DNA of 38,323 bases from Phycisphaerae bacterium (GCA_003551645.1 PUND01000082.1:1-38323), one strand, 5' to 3'; positions 29,623 to 38,323 are shown, counted from the stretch's first letter. Program-made: numbers and translations. The notes: a model not told the origin generated them from the sequence alone.

Positions 29623-31278
29623 ATGGCCACGCTCAACATGCCCGGCGTTTACAGCACCATCGACACCAGCGCGCTGGTCAAGGCGACGCTCGAGGCCGAG
29701 AGTCGGCCTCTCCAGCGCCTCCACGAAACGAGGGAAACCTGGGACAAGAAGACATCCGCAATCGAGGACATTGAGTCCAAGTTGCGGTCGCTTCAGAACC
29801 TTGCCTCCGAACTTGACCAGATCGACACGCTGCGGCGCACCAGCGCAAAAAGCTCCGACGAGGGCGTGCTCTCAGCGACCAGCGGCGCCGGGGCGGTACC
29901 CGGAACCCACGATATTATGGTCAACCGCCTGGCGTCCTCGGAGCGCAGAGTGCACGACGGGGTGGACTCTGCCGATACGCTCGTCGGCGCGGGCACATTC
30001 AGCTACACATACGACGGCGCAACCCGAACCCTCCACACCAACGCGGAGACCACGCTGGAGGACCTGCGAGACCTTATCAACGAGGACGCCTCCAACCCCG
30101 GCGTAAACGCGAGCATACTGGCAATAGGCGGCCAGGACGGCGGCTTCCACCTGGTCCTCGGAGGGCGGGACAGCGGCGCCGACTATTCCGTTACGGTCAA
30201 CGACGAACAGACAACACTCGACGGTACCAACGGGACTGTGGATTTGCGACAGGAGAGCTTCACGACCACGCAGACCGCGAAGAACTCACAGTTCCGCGTG
30301 GATGGTTACCCGCCGACCGGCTGGCTGGAACGGAGTTCCAACACCGTCGGCGACGTGATACCCGGTGTTACGCTGGAGCTTGAAGGCGTCGGTGAGGCGC
30401 GGTTGTCGATGGCCCGGAACGATCAGGAGATTATGACGGCGATGAAGGCGCTTCCGGATTTGTACAACTCCCTGGCCGCGACCGTGGATGAGTACACCGG
30501 CTACGACGAAGAAACCGGCGAGGGTGGTCTGCTGCAGGGCGACATCGCCGTTAACAGCATGCTGCAACAGATTCGAAACGCGCTGGTTTCGCGCGTGCCG
30601 GGCTTCGACGACGAACACGGCGATCTGTCTCTGGCGGCGCAGCTGGGCTTCGAGTTCGACAGAGAGGGCACGCTTTCGCTTGATACCGGTGTGCTCGAAG
30701 AGGCGATGTCGGAGAACTATGACGCCGTGCTGCGGCTAGTCGGTGCCGACAGGCGGGGCGTGAGCACAAACGATCTGGTTCGTTTCGACAGCGCGATGGA
30801 GCGAACGCAGCCGGGTTCCTACGAAGTCGAGGTTGACTGGGACGCGACGGGCAATATCACCGAGGCCCGCATACGCCTCGAAGGCCAGGCCGAGTGGCGG
30901 CCAATGTCTGTTTCCGGAAATACCGTCACCGGCAGAACGGGCAAACCGGAACAGGGCCTGGCGATGGAGGTCTTCTTCCCCGGCGACGCCGGCACGGAGA
31001 CAGCGAAGGTACGGGTCCAGAAGGGCTTCGGTTCAATCCTTTCCGAACGCCTGGACACCATCCTTGACGTCAGAGACGGCTCGATTGCACGGCAGAAGGA
31101 CAGCGTCCGAGGCAACATTGAACGGCTGAACACCCAGATAGAGCTTCAGGAAAGCCGCCTGGAAACCCGCGAAAGGCACCTCCGCGAGAAGTACGCCCGC
31201 CTGGAGGCGACATTGGCGGAGATCGACTCGATGCAGTCGGCGTTTCAGAGCTTGTTCCAGATGCTCGAGCAACAGTAA
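29623..31278 (+). CDS. fliD: flagellar filament cap protein FliD
   Basis: From the ATG at 29623 (GGAGG five bases upstream) this is a 551-residue protein. Upstream in-frame codons lie in the promoter and terminator and are rejected. The N-terminal domain (about 1-100) has the FliD pattern G-x-x-S-x-I-D-T-x-x-L-V. The C-terminal domain ends in a coiled coil (about 475-551) with R-E-K-Y-A-R-L-E-A-T-L-A-E-I and the final M-Q-S-A-F-Q-S-L-F. A central insert of roughly 90 residues before that coiled coil (around 375-470) is less conserved. FliD caps the filament and folds incoming flagellin. Confidence 0.93.
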   Translation: MATLNMPGVYSTIDTSALVKATLEAESRPLQRLHETRETWDKKTSAIEDIESKLRSLQNLASELDQIDTLRRTSAKSSDEGVLSATSGAGAVPGTHDIMVNRLASSERRVHDGVDSADTLVGAGTFSYTYDGATRTLHTNAETTLEDLRDLINEDASNPGVNASILAIGGQDGGFHLVLGGRDSGADYSVTVNDEQTTLDGTNGTVDLRQESFTTTQTAKNSQFRVDGYPPTGWLERSSNTVGDVIPGVTLELEGVGEARLSMARNDQEIMTAMKALPDLYNSLAATVDEYTGYDEETGEGGLLQGDIAVNSMLQQIRNALVSRVPGFDDEHGDLSLAAQLGFEFDREGTLSLDTGVLEEAMSENYDAVLRLVGADRRGVSTNDLVRFDSAMERTQPGSYEVEVDWDATGNITEARIRLEGQAEWRPMSVSGNTVTGRTGKPEQGLAMEVFFPGDAGTETAKVRVQKGFGSILSERLDTILDVRDGSIARQKDSVRGNIERLNTQIELQESRLETRERHLREKYARLEATLAEIDSMQSAFQSLFQMLEQQ

Positions 31279-31310
31279 TGAGCGAGATAACACAGCGAGG
31301 AAGGAGACCA

Positions 31311-31670
31311 GTGAGCGGAATAGCATCCTATAGAGAGAACCAGATTGGTACTGAGTCGCGTGGCCGGCTCGTTGTGATGCTCTATGAAGGGGCCATCAAA
31401 TTCCTCAACCTGGCGTTGGAGGAGCTTGAGGCCGGTAACTACGACCGAAAAGGCGAGTACATCAACAAGGCCGTCGACATCATCCACGAGCTTAACGTCT
31501 GCCTCGATCTTGATGCGGGCGGTGAAATCGCCCAGAACCTGCGGGGGCTGTACCTGTTCATGATACGCCATCTCACCGAGGCCAACATGCAGCGCGACAC
31601 CCAGCGCATCCGCGAGGTAATGTCGCTACTTGCGGACCTGAATGAGGGCTGGAAGGCCATCAGCGGCTGA
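31311..31670 (+). CDS. fliS: flagellin export chaperone FliS
   Basis: This is a 119-residue helical protein that binds the C-terminus of flagellin in the cytoplasm and delivers it to FlhA. Family features are Y-R-E-N-Q-I-G-T-E-S near the start, L-V-V-M-L-Y-E-G-A-I-K-F-L, and the I-H-E-L-N-V-C-L-D helix. The GTG at 31311 is chosen because AAGGAG stands just before it. An ATG at 31278 overlapping the fliD stop would add 11 residues without a ribosome binding site, though translational coupling could use it. It closes the flagellar region. Confidence 0.92.
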   Translation: MSGIASYRENQIGTESRGRLVVMLYEGAIKFLNLALEELEAGNYDRKGEYINKAVDIIHELNVCLDLDAGGEIAQNLRGLYLFMIRHLTEANMQRDTQRIREVMSLLADLNEGWKAISG

Positions 31671-31857
31671 GGCCGATCCCGGCCGCAAGTCCGCCCTCCA
31701 CGTCGAACACATCTGCCGGGCACGGTTCGTTCGCGCTTCCGCTGTGTCGGCGCTTTGACCGACGGCGCCGCCGGCTGTATCGTGGTCGCACCGCATGGCG
31801 GAGTCCGACGCCACCCGGTCCAGGCCCGGTGCCGGACGGAGCGTTTGGAGGCCCACG

Positions 31858-32952
31858 ATGATGAAGATCGTCAGTATTGAAAGCTTCACACAGAAGCGAC
31901 TCGGCGTGGTGAGGGTGGTGACCCGTGACGGCTCGGAGGGCTTCGGACAGCTCGCGCCGTTCAATGCCGACATTTCCGCTGAAGTGCTGCACCGCCAGGT
32001 GGCGCCGGCGGCGCTGGGGGCCGAGGTCAGCGATGTGCCGGCGCTCATCGAGCGGCTCATGGAGGCGACCTACAAGTTCCCCGGCACCTACATCTGCCGG
32101 GCGGTCAGCGGACTGGACACCGCCCTGTGGGACCTTCTGGGCAAGCGGCATGACAAGAGCGTCTGTGAGCTTGCCGGCGGGGCGCCGCGGCGGATACCCG
32201 CCTACGGCTCCAGCATGAGCCGCGACATCACACCGACCGAAGAGGCCGAGCGCCTGAAGCGGCTTAGAGGCGAGAAGGGCTTCCGTGCGTTCAAGGTAAA
32301 GATAGGCCGGGTCTGCGGCCACGACGCCGACCAGTGGCCCGGGCGCACAGAGGAGCTTATCCCGATGGTTCGTCGAGAGCTGGGCGATGAGGTCTCGCTG
32401 CTTGCCGACGCCAACAGTTGCTATACGCCCGCCCGGGCCGTTGAAGTCGGCCGGCTCATGGAGCAGCACCGCTACTGCCATTTCGAGGAGCCATGCCCGT
32501 ACTGGGAGCTGGACTGGACGGCCGAGGTCACACGCACGCTGGACATACCCGTCGCCGGCGGCGAGCAGGACAACATGTCGGCCATATGGAAACGCATCGT
32601 CGAGATGCCGGCGGTCGATATCGTCCAGCCGGACGTCTGCTACGTGGGTGGGTTCAGCAGGGCGCTTGACGTGGCTCGCCTGGCCGCCGAGAGAAACCTG
32701 CCGTGCGTGCCGCACTCGGCCAACCTGTCGATGGTCAGCGTCTTTTCACTTCACCTTCTGGCGAGCATCCCCAACGCCGGCGATTACATGGAGTTCGGCA
32801 TCGAGCCGTCAGAGTGGTGTAGCGGGCTGTACGAGCCGGCGCTTGAGGTCCGCGACGGCGTGGTGGACGTTCCCGAAGGCCCCGGCTGGGGCGTGCACAT
32901 ACGCCCGCAGTGGCTGGAAACCGCCGAGCACCGAATCAGCGAGCTTGAGTAG
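31858..32952 (+). CDS. enolase-superfamily enzyme, mandelate-racemase type
   Basis: This is a 364-residue enzyme starting at the ATG at 31858 behind GGAGG. An N-terminal capping domain is followed by a modified TIM barrel. Likely catalytic and metal-binding residues are K146-V-K148, D184 (L-A-D-A-N), E210/E211 (F-E-E-P), E236 (G-G-E-Q), the His-Asp pair D259 (Q-P-D-V) with H286 (P-H-S-A-N), and E316 (F-G-I-E). This set is typical of the mandelate-racemase subgroup, which abstracts the proton next to a carboxylate in sugar acids. The substrate cannot be read from sequence; an acid-sugar dehydratase or racemase is likely. The convergent neighbour is a glycosidase, which may hint at carbohydrate use. 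Confidence 0.9.
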   Translation: MMKIVSIESFTQKRLGVVRVVTRDGSEGFGQLAPFNADISAEVLHRQVAPAALGAEVSDVPALIERLMEATYKFPGTYICRAVSGLDTALWDLLGKRHDKSVCELAGGAPRRIPAYGSSMSRDITPTEEAERLKRLRGEKGFRAFKVKIGRVCGHDADQWPGRTEELIPMVRRELGDEVSLLADANSCYTPARAVEVGRLMEQHRYCHFEEPCPYWELDWTAEVTRTLDIPVAGGEQDNMSAIWKRIVEMPAVDIVQPDVCYVGGFSRALDVARLAAERNLPCVPHSANLSMVSVFSLHLLASIPNAGDYMEFGIEPSEWCSGLYEPALEVRDGVVDVPEGPGWGVHIRPQWLETAEHRISELE

Positions 32953-32974
32953 TGTCGTTGTCCGTCCGGCGGCC

Positions 32975-34549
32975 CTATCCGCCGGGCCGCGGCACCGGCG
33001 GCGCGCCACGCGGCTCAAAGACGCCCGCGAGCGCCTCAATCGCCGCGGCGGTCGCGTCGCCGCCTTCGTAGCCGAGTATCAGACGCGGTGTCCGCGGAAG
33101 CTCCCGCGCGGCGTGGCCATTGCCCCAGAGCACCAAGGCCGAAAGGCGATGGGCAATTCCGGCCAGCAATGCCAGCATACGGCGAGTCAGGTCGGAGCTT
33201 CCCATGTAGTGATCGGTTCGAGAGCGGCACAAAGCCACCACACTGTCGGCCGAGGCGGTCTCCACACAGGCCCGCTCCATCTGGTCTCGGCTCGGGAAGT
33301 CGTTTATCCGCAGCACGCGCGAGCGGGGGAACAGCCGACGGATGCACTCCAGCGCCTCGTCGCGGTCTTCGCCTTCAGTGTGAACTCTGCCTGATTCCGG
33401 ATCGGTGAAGGTGTTTCCGACTTGCAGCAGGAACAGGTGCTCGGCCCGCGGGTCGATTGCGGCCGGCATGTCCTGGCGGGTGACTGCCGATATCGACTGT
33501 CGCGAAAGCTCAGCGGCGCGCTTCCGCTGGGCCTGGCCGCCGGCGGGCTTTCCGGCGGGTCTCAGCGTGCGGGCCTGGGCGGTTAGCACCCTGCCGGCGG
33601 CGGCGTCCAGTCGCTCATCGCCCACAAGCCCCTTGCGGTGGGCGTCGAGCATCATCCCGTACGCCTCGCCGGCCGAGAGCCGGTAGCTGGTGATAATCAT
33701 GTCGTTACCGGCGGCCAGAGCAAGCTCGTGGCAGCGTCGCAGGCCGTATCGGTTCGTCAGTCCGATCATTGCCAGCGAGTCGGTTATCACCAGTCCGTCG
33801 AAGCCCAGTTTGCGAAGCCGGCCGATGACCTTCGCCGAAAGCGTCGCGGGCATCTCCGGGTCTATCCCGTCGGCTATGATGTGACCGACCATGATGCCGG
33901 AAAGGTTTGCCTCGTCGATGCACCGCGCATAAGGCAGCAGGTCTCGCTTAAACAGCGTGGGTTCGTCGCCGCCGAGATGGACCATCGCGATATGCGAATC
34001 ATGCGGCGACTGTCCGAATCCGGGGTAGTGCTTGGCGGTAACGAGCATGCCCTGGTCCTGGTATCCCCGTACCGCGGCCGAGGCGAGCCGGGCGACGAGT
34101 TCCGGATCGCCGCCGAAGGACCGTGGCCCCACACACGCCGAAAGGGGGTTCTGCGCGACGTCCAGGATAGGCCCGAAGACGGTGTTCCGTCCGGCGGCCC
34201 TGGCGTCGAGTGCGGTGATGCGCGCCCAGTCGTAGGCGGCCTGTTCGTCGCCGATTGCACCTATCGCCTGCTGGCAGGGCAGCGGCGTGGCCTGCCGCCC
34301 CTGGTAGCCGTTTTCCATGTTGTCGGCGATAAGCAGGGGATAGTCGGCGGCCGAAAGATACTCCGAGGCGTCCTCGTTGGGACCGAGATGCAGCCCGCCT
34401 AGGCGGCGGTCGCGAATCATATCCAGCAACTGTCGCTTGTCCCGCTCATTGCGGGGCCGACGTGCCAGGAGCATCTGTCCGATCTTCTGTTCGGTCGTCA
34501 GGTCTTCAACACTAAGCGGCTTCACTGCCGGCTCCTTATCCATGCTCAT
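32975..34549 (-). CDS. glycoside hydrolase family 3 protein (NagZ-like)
   Basis: This is a 524-residue protein. The N-terminal GH3 barrel (about 15-330) carries the family motifs K173-H174-Y-P-G-F-G, H-D184-S-H186 (general acid His/Asp pair as in NagZ) and the nucleophile D257 in V-I-T-D-S-L-A-M. A shorter C-terminal region (about 360-524) resembles a reduced GH3 C-domain. NagZ-type enzymes release N-acetylglucosamine from peptidoglycan fragments or chitin oligomers. No signal peptide is seen, so it is probably cytoplasmic. The start is uncertain (M1 or M3; no good ribosome binding site). It converges on the enolase-superfamily gene with a 22-base gap. Confidence 0.88.
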   Translation of the reverse strand: MSMDKEPAVKPLSVEDLTTEQKIGQMLLARRPRNERDKRQLLDMIRDRRLGGLHLGPNEDASEYLSAADYPLLIADNMENGYQGRQATPLPCQQAIGAIGDEQAAYDWARITALDARAAGRNTVFGPILDVAQNPLSACVGPRSFGGDPELVARLASAAVRGYQDQGMLVTAKHYPGFGQSPHDSHIAMVHLGGDEPTLFKRDLLPYARCIDEANLSGIMVGHIIADGIDPEMPATLSAKVIGRLRKLGFDGLVITDSLAMIGLTNRYGLRRCHELALAAGNDMIITSYRLSAGEAYGMMLDAHRKGLVGDERLDAAAGRVLTAQARTLRPAGKPAGGQAQRKRAAELSRQSISAVTRQDMPAAIDPRAEHLFLLQVGNTFTDPESGRVHTEGEDRDEALECIRRLFPRSRVLRINDFPSRDQMERACVETASADSVVALCRSRTDHYMGSSDLTRRMLALLAGIAHRLSALVLWGNGHAARELPRTPRLILGYEGGDATAAAIEALAGVFEPRGAPPVPRPGG

Positions 34550-34640
34550 ATCCCGGCATTGTCGGGCGTCGGCCGGGTGAACTCAACTATCCGCGCGAGT
34601 TTGCTTTGACCGCGACGGCCGGTGGTGTTGTAATAAAGAT

Positions 34641-35207
34641 ATGCTCGGTCGTCTGAAGAGAACAACCCGTCTGGACGTGGGGCTGGCGATATCGTTCGCC
34701 GGCGTGGCGTATCTTATCTGGGCACTGGTCGCCGGCGTGACGCGGTCACTGGTGCGCGACATGGTGCGGACATTCGCCGGGATCGGCGCTGACCTCGGCG
34801 GAAGCCCGCAGGCGGTCAAGACTCTGTTCGTGGATGCCGGCGTCGCCATCGATCTGGTGGGCCTTGCCTGGCTGGCGGCGACTCTGGTGCTTATCGTGCT
34901 GGCGTCGCGGCAGCGGATCGGAATCTCCTGGTCCTGGGCGTCGGCGGCGGGGCAGTCGCTGCTTGCGGCGCTCGGGGGGCTTTGGGTCGCATGGGCGGTT
35001 CACATACCGCATGCGGAGGCGGTCTCGGCCCCGGCGGAAGTCGCCGAACAGACGCCCTGGGCGCAACTCAGCCGCATATCGCTGCCGGTGGTAATACCGG
35101 TCGCGCTGCTGCTGTGGTCAACGGCCCTTATCTGGCTGCTGGTGGAGCGGGCACGGCTGAACCGCAGGCGCATCACACTGCGGGACGGGCTGCGCACCAA
35201 CGCCTGA
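34641..35207 (+). CDS. small polytopic membrane protein of unknown function
   Basis: This is a 188-residue protein with about four hydrophobic segments (near 14-34, 69-90, 103-124 and 147-168) and a basic C-terminus. No conserved motif was recognised. It is divergent from the GH3 gene and convergent with the PEBP gene, eight bases away. The start is supported by position, not by a strong ribosome binding site. Confidence 0.6.
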   Translation: MLGRLKRTTRLDVGLAISFAGVAYLIWALVAGVTRSLVRDMVRTFAGIGADLGGSPQAVKTLFVDAGVAIDLVGLAWLAATLVLIVLASRQRIGISWSWASAAGQSLLAALGGLWVAWAVHIPHAEAVSAPAEVAEQTPWAQLSRISLPVVIPVALLLWSTALIWLLVERARLNRRRITLRDGLRTNA

Positions 35208-35215
35208 GCGACCAG

Positions 35216-35686
35216 CTACCGCTGATATATGCCCACCAGCTCGCCCTTGGCCAGGATGTGACCTTCGATCTCCTTCAGGAGGTCCTTTTTGGTCGCGCCC
35301 GGCCCCAGGTCAGTTTCGCGGTCCAGTGCGTAGAGCTTGAAGTGATAGTGATGCGGACCGTGGCCTCGCGGCGGCATCGGGCCACCGTAACCGATATTAC
35401 CAAAATCGTTTACGCCCTGAGCCGTCCCGTTTGGGGAGGCCGGACGCGGATTCGGCTTGATTCCTTCGCCCAGGCCGTCGGCGGTCGGGGGAATCTGGTA
35501 GATTACCCAGTGCACCCAGGTGTGCGGCGGGGCGTCGGGGTCGTCGGCGATGACCGCAAGCTCCTTCGTCTGCTCCGGGACATCCGACCAGCGAAGAGGC
35601 GGCGAAAGGTTCTCGCCGTCGCCTGTGTGTCGCGTGGGGATTGTCTGTCCGTTGTCAAATGCGCTGCTGCGTAGAGTCAAACTCAT
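35216..35686 (-). CDS. YbhB/YbcL family (PEBP-like) protein
   Basis: From the ATG at 35686 (AAGGAG eight bases upstream) this is a 156-residue protein. The family motifs are D-P-D-A-P and H-W-V-I-Y-Q-I-P in the first half, and G-P-x-P-P-R-G-H-G-P-H-H-Y-H-F near the ligand pocket in the second half. These are homologues of the phosphatidylethanolamine-binding/Raf-kinase-inhibitor family; the bacterial role is poorly defined. Upstream in-frame codons would add residues with no ribosome binding site. Confidence 0.92.
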   Translation of the reverse strand: MSLTLRSSAFDNGQTIPTRHTGDGENLSPPLRWSDVPEQTKELAVIADDPDAPPHTWVHWVIYQIPPTADGLGEGIKPNPRPASPNGTAQGVNDFGNIGYGGPMPPRGHGPHHYHFKLYALDRETDLGPGATKKDLLKEIEGHILAKGELVGIYQR

Positions 35687-35926
35687 GACCCATGCTCCTT
35701 TGCTTTCCATCACAGTAACTTCCGACACTGCCAATTTTGGCCTTCACACGGTTCCGTCATACCGTCGGTATTTGGCGGCATCGGAGCCGAGGGAGCCACG
35801 TCCTCCTCGGTGCTGAATCGGCGGCGTATAGTTGGCGTCCGCACGCGCCGCGCTAGGAGAATGATAGGCGCGCCGAAACCCAAACCCAAATCGGATTATT
35901 CTCATTATTCCGGCCGACAGGTTTTC

Positions 35927-35956
35927 TTGACAACGGCCGGTTGATTTCCGTATAAG
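35927..35956 (+). promoter_or_regulatory. sigma-70-type promoter of PEP carboxykinase
   Basis: TTGACA (35927-35932) and TATAAG (35951-35956) are separated by 18 bases. The -35 box is perfect and the -10 box matches in five of six positions. The gene starts about 90 bases downstream. The rest of the 364-base gap after the PEBP start shows no gene. Confidence 0.7.
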
Positions 35957-36050
35957 CTCCCGGCTCATCTGAGCCGTCGCATGTCGCATGCGGGCGGGAT
36001 GCGATGATACCGTCAGAAACCGGAACACTCCTTGCGGAGGCAACGCAGCC

Positions 36051-37925
36051 ATGAAAGACCAGTATGCGGAAATCCTGAAGCCGATCACGGACGATGCCAA
36101 CTTCGAGAAGCTATCGGCCATCGACAACGACAAGCTCCACGCCTTCGTTGCCGACGCCGCGCAGTTGTGCACACCCGCTTCGGTGTGGGTAAGCTCCGAC
36201 TCGCCCGAGGACGTCGAGCACACCCGCAAGATGACCATCGAGACCGGCGAGGAAAAGCCGCTGGCAATCGAAGGTCACACTGTGCACTTCGACGGGCCTA
36301 CGGACCAGGGTCGCGACCGTCAGGCGACCAAGTACCTAGTGCCCAAGGGCGAGACGCTGAGCCAGGAGCTGAACCAGACAGAACGCGAGGAAGGACTCTC
36401 CGAAATCCGCGGTCTGCTTGAAGGTTCCATGGCCGGGCGGACCATGATCGTTCGTTTCATGGCGCTGGGTCCGAACAACTCCGACTTCAGCATACCCTGC
36501 GTGGAGTGCACCGATTCGTGGTACGTCTCCCACGCGCTGAACCTGCTGTACCGGCTGGGGTACGAGGAGTTCAAGCGGCTGGGTCAGAAGGGGCGGTTCT
36601 TCGCCACGCTGCACTCCAGCGGCAAGGTGGACGAGCGCATGGTCAGCGTCGAGACCGACAAGAAGCGGATCTACATCGACCACACCAAAGACACCGTTTA
36701 CAGCGTCAACACCCAGTACGCCGGCAATACCGTGGGGCTGAAGAAGCTCGCCCTGCGACTGACCATCCGCAAGGCCGATGCCGAGGGCTGGCTGGCCGAG
36801 CACATGTTCCTCTCCGGCGTCCACGGACCCGGCGGCAGGAAGACATACCTCGCCGGCGCCTTCCCCAGCGCCTGCGGAAAGACCTCAACGGCGATGCTGC
36901 CCGGCGAAACCATCCTCGGCGACGATATCGCCTACTTCCGTCCGGTCAACGGCAAGTGCATGGCCGCCAACGCCGAGGCGGGAATATTCGGCATAATCCA
37001 GAACGTCAACGCCGAGGACGACCCGGCCATCTACGAGGTGCTCACCAAGCCAGGAGAGGTGATCTTCTCCAACGTGCTCATCAACGACGGCAAGCCCTAC
37101 TGGCTGGGTATGGAAGGCGAGATTCCCGACGAGGGCGAGAACTTCACCGGCCAGTGGCACAAGGGCAAGAAGGACGCCAAAGGAAATGAGATTCCGCCGG
37201 CCCACAAGAACGCCCGGTACGCCGTCGCGCTGCACGCACTGAGCAACTGCGACGACAAGCTGGAAGACGCCGATGGTGTCGAGCTTGCCGGAATCATGTA
37301 CGGCGGCCGCGACCTGAAGGCGTACGTGCCTTGCCAGCAGGGATTCGACTGGGAGCACGGCATCATCGCCTACGGCGCGGCCCTGGAGACCCAGACCACC
37401 TTCGCCACCGTCGGCAAGGAGGGTGTGCCGGAAATCAACCTCATGAGCATCCAGGACTTCGTGTCCATTCCGCTGGGCAAGTATGTTCAGAATAACCTGG
37501 AGTTCGGCAAGAAGCTCGACAGCCCGCCGCTGGTCTTCGGCGTCAACTACTTCCTGTGCGACGATGAGGGCAACTTCGTCAACAAGGTTCGCGACAAGCA
37601 CGTGTGGGTCAAGTGGATGGAGCTTCGCGCACACGGCGAGGTCGGCGCGATTGAAAGCCCGACCGGACTGCTGCCGAAGTACGAGGACCTGGTCAAGCTC
37701 TTCAGCGAAGTCCGCGGACAGGACTACAGCAAGGAAGACTACATCCGCCAGTTCACCATCCGCATCCCGGAGAACATCGCCAAGATGGACCGCATCGAGG
37801 AGAAGTATCGCGAGGATATCCCGGATGCGCCCGAGGCGGTCCTGAAGCAGTTGCAGGCACAGCGGCAGCGTCTGGAAAAGCTCCGCGAGCAAAAGGGCGA
37901 CTACGTATCGCCGTTTGACCTGTAA
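36051..37925 (+). CDS. pckG: phosphoenolpyruvate carboxykinase (GTP)
   Basis: This is a 624-residue enzyme converting oxaloacetate and GTP to phosphoenolpyruvate, CO2 and GDP at the start of gluconeogenesis, or acting in the reverse direction. Signatures are the kinase loop F-P-S-A-C-G-K-T-S (271-279, with the reactive cysteine C275), the metal-binding G-D-D-I-A-Y-F-R (290-297), and R-Q-A-T-K-Y (90-95). The length and the cysteine-containing loop identify the GTP-dependent form, not the ATP form. The ATG at 36051 follows GGAGG; codons upstream are in the leader. A 22-bp repeat array begins right at the stop codon. Confidence 0.97.
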   Translation: MKDQYAEILKPITDDANFEKLSAIDNDKLHAFVADAAQLCTPASVWVSSDSPEDVEHTRKMTIETGEEKPLAIEGHTVHFDGPTDQGRDRQATKYLVPKGETLSQELNQTEREEGLSEIRGLLEGSMAGRTMIVRFMALGPNNSDFSIPCVECTDSWYVSHALNLLYRLGYEEFKRLGQKGRFFATLHSSGKVDERMVSVETDKKRIYIDHTKDTVYSVNTQYAGNTVGLKKLALRLTIRKADAEGWLAEHMFLSGVHGPGGRKTYLAGAFPSACGKTSTAMLPGETILGDDIAYFRPVNGKCMAANAEAGIFGIIQNVNAEDDPAIYEVLTKPGEVIFSNVLINDGKPYWLGMEGEIPDEGENFTGQWHKGKKDAKGNEIPPAHKNARYAVALHALSNCDDKLEDADGVELAGIMYGGRDLKAYVPCQQGFDWEHGIIAYGAALETQTTFATVGKEGVPEINLMSIQDFVSIPLGKYVQNNLEFGKKLDSPPLVFGVNYFLCDDEGNFVNKVRDKHVWVKWMELRAHGEVGAIESPTGLLPKYEDLVKLFSEVRGQDYSKEDYIRQFTIRIPENIAKMDRIEEKYREDIPDAPEAVLKQLQAQRQRLEKLREQKGDYVSPFDL

Positions 37926-37930
37926 GCCGA

Positions 37931-38095
37931 GGCGACCTTCGGCGTAAGCAAAGACTACTGTTAGCGTGAGCGGAGTCGGCCGTTCGCGTAAGCGGAAACG
38001 ACCGTTGGCATAAGCGGTCCCGACCGTTCGCGTAAGCGGAGACGACTGCTCGCTTAAGCGTAGGCCAACTTTTCGCTTAAGCGGAGTCCGACCGT
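37931..38095 (+). repeat. 22-bp tandem repeat array after pckG
   Basis: Seven copies of a core resembling GCGTAAGCGG start at 37942, 37964, 37986, 38008, 38030, 38052 and 38075. The spacing is 22 bases throughout, except 23 for the last step. Between cores lies a variable CGACCGTTC-like segment. In the last two copies the core becomes the palindrome CGCTTAAGCG. The pckG stop region (TGTAAGCC) fits the same register. Copies are imperfect, so the array is not recent. Confidence 0.8.
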
Positions 38096-38119
38096 GTTTC
38101 CGGTACGTTTTTAGCGTTC

Positions 38120-38153
38120 ACGGCCGCCGCACCGGCTTGCGTGCGGCGGCCGT
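38120..38153 (+). terminator. strong hairpin terminator after pckG
   Basis: ACGGCCGCCGCAC (38120-38132) and GTGCGGCGGCCGT (38141-38153) form a perfect 13-bp stem with an 8-base loop. The following TGCGTTATGC is only weakly T-rich. It may end pckG transcription or separate it from the tRNA. Confidence 0.65.
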
Positions 38154-38174
38154 TGCGTTATGCTGATAGCGCCG

Positions 38175-38260
38175 GCCGGAGTGGCGGAACTGGCAGACGC
38201 GCGGGATTCAAAATCCCGTTGGGTTCACCCCCAGTGTGGGTTCGAGTCCCACCTCCGGCA
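38175..38260 (+). tRNA. tRNA-Leu (anticodon CAA)
   Basis: This is an 86-base tRNA with acceptor stem GCCGGAG/CTCCGGC and discriminator A at 38260. The anticodon arm CGGGA-TTCAAAA-TCCCG places CAA at the reading position, decoding UUG. A long variable arm typical of leucine tRNAs (GGG/CCC) and the T arm GTGGG/CCCAC with loop TTCGAGT are present. The 3' CCA is not encoded and must be added by the nucleotidyltransferase. Confidence 0.97.
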
Positions 38261-38323
38261 GTTGACACGAGCGGCCGGCACCGGTCAGAGGCCGACAGAC
38301 GCGGCCACGTTCGCCCGTGTCGC

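Noticed and set aside
35744-36238. 164-codon reverse-strand frame over the pckG leader and start
   Set aside because: It overlaps the pckG promoter and N-terminus, and its product matches nothing recognisable.
37931-38095. CRISPR array interpretation of the 22-bp repeats
   Set aside because: The repeat period equals the unit length, there are no unique spacers of 30 or more bases, and no cas genes are nearby.

Overview
The window looks like a chromosomal segment of a flagellated, GC-rich Gram-negative bacterium of the phylum Planctomycetota, most likely class Phycisphaerae. This is inferred, not proven. The grounds are the paired type II pseudopilin-like proteins with an LLMSILMPALG N-terminus, the GTP-type PEP carboxykinase, the high GC content, and a flagellar cluster that carries extra TPR proteins and lipoproteins.

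Left part (1-2936). The window opens with what looks like the 3' end of a group II intron (domains V and VI, about 48-120). A TTGACA promoter with a long leader and a cold-shock protein gene follow. Two tandem reverse-strand genes for closely related secreted pseudopilin-type proteins come next.

Central part (2937-31670). This is one nearly continuous flagellar regulon, all on the plus strand. A near-consensus sigma-54 promoter (2937-2952) precedes two TPR-type proteins and an AAA+ sigma-54 activator whose receiver domain has lost its phosphorylation residues. Then come flgB, flgC, fliE, fliF, fliG, fliH, fliI, fliJ, a MotE-like protein, motA, two motB-like genes, fliL, fliM and fliN. A second sigma-54 promoter (18605-18621) precedes fliO, fliP, fliQ, fliR, flhB, flhA, a small membrane protein, fliA (sigma-28), two small proteins, two lipoproteins and an FlgM-like anti-sigma factor. 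Two promoters of the same sigma-28 type (TCAAGTT-like, 11-nt spacer, TCGATAA) then drive flagellin and fliD-fliS. The sequence thus spells out a cascade: the sigma-54 activator switches on basal body, export and sigma-28 genes, FlgM holds sigma-28, and sigma-28 drives the filament genes. Hook, rod-completion, FliK, FlhF/FlhG and chemotaxis genes are not in the window.

Right part (31671-38323). These are unrelated housekeeping or metabolic genes: an enolase-superfamily enzyme of mandelate-racemase type, a convergent GH3 glycosidase, a small membrane protein, a YbhB/PEBP-family protein and GTP-dependent PEP carboxykinase. An unusual 22-bp tandem array follows directly after the PEP carboxykinase stop codon. 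A strong hairpin and a tRNA-Leu(CAA) close the window.

The most interesting points are the phosphorylation-dead flagellar activator inside its own sigma-54 operon, the tandem pair of stator B subunits behind a single PomA-like A subunit, the joint loss of the FliG EHPQ and FliM GGxG interface motifs, the NPEH variant of the FlhB cleavage site, the two matching sigma-28 promoters, and the 22-bp array.
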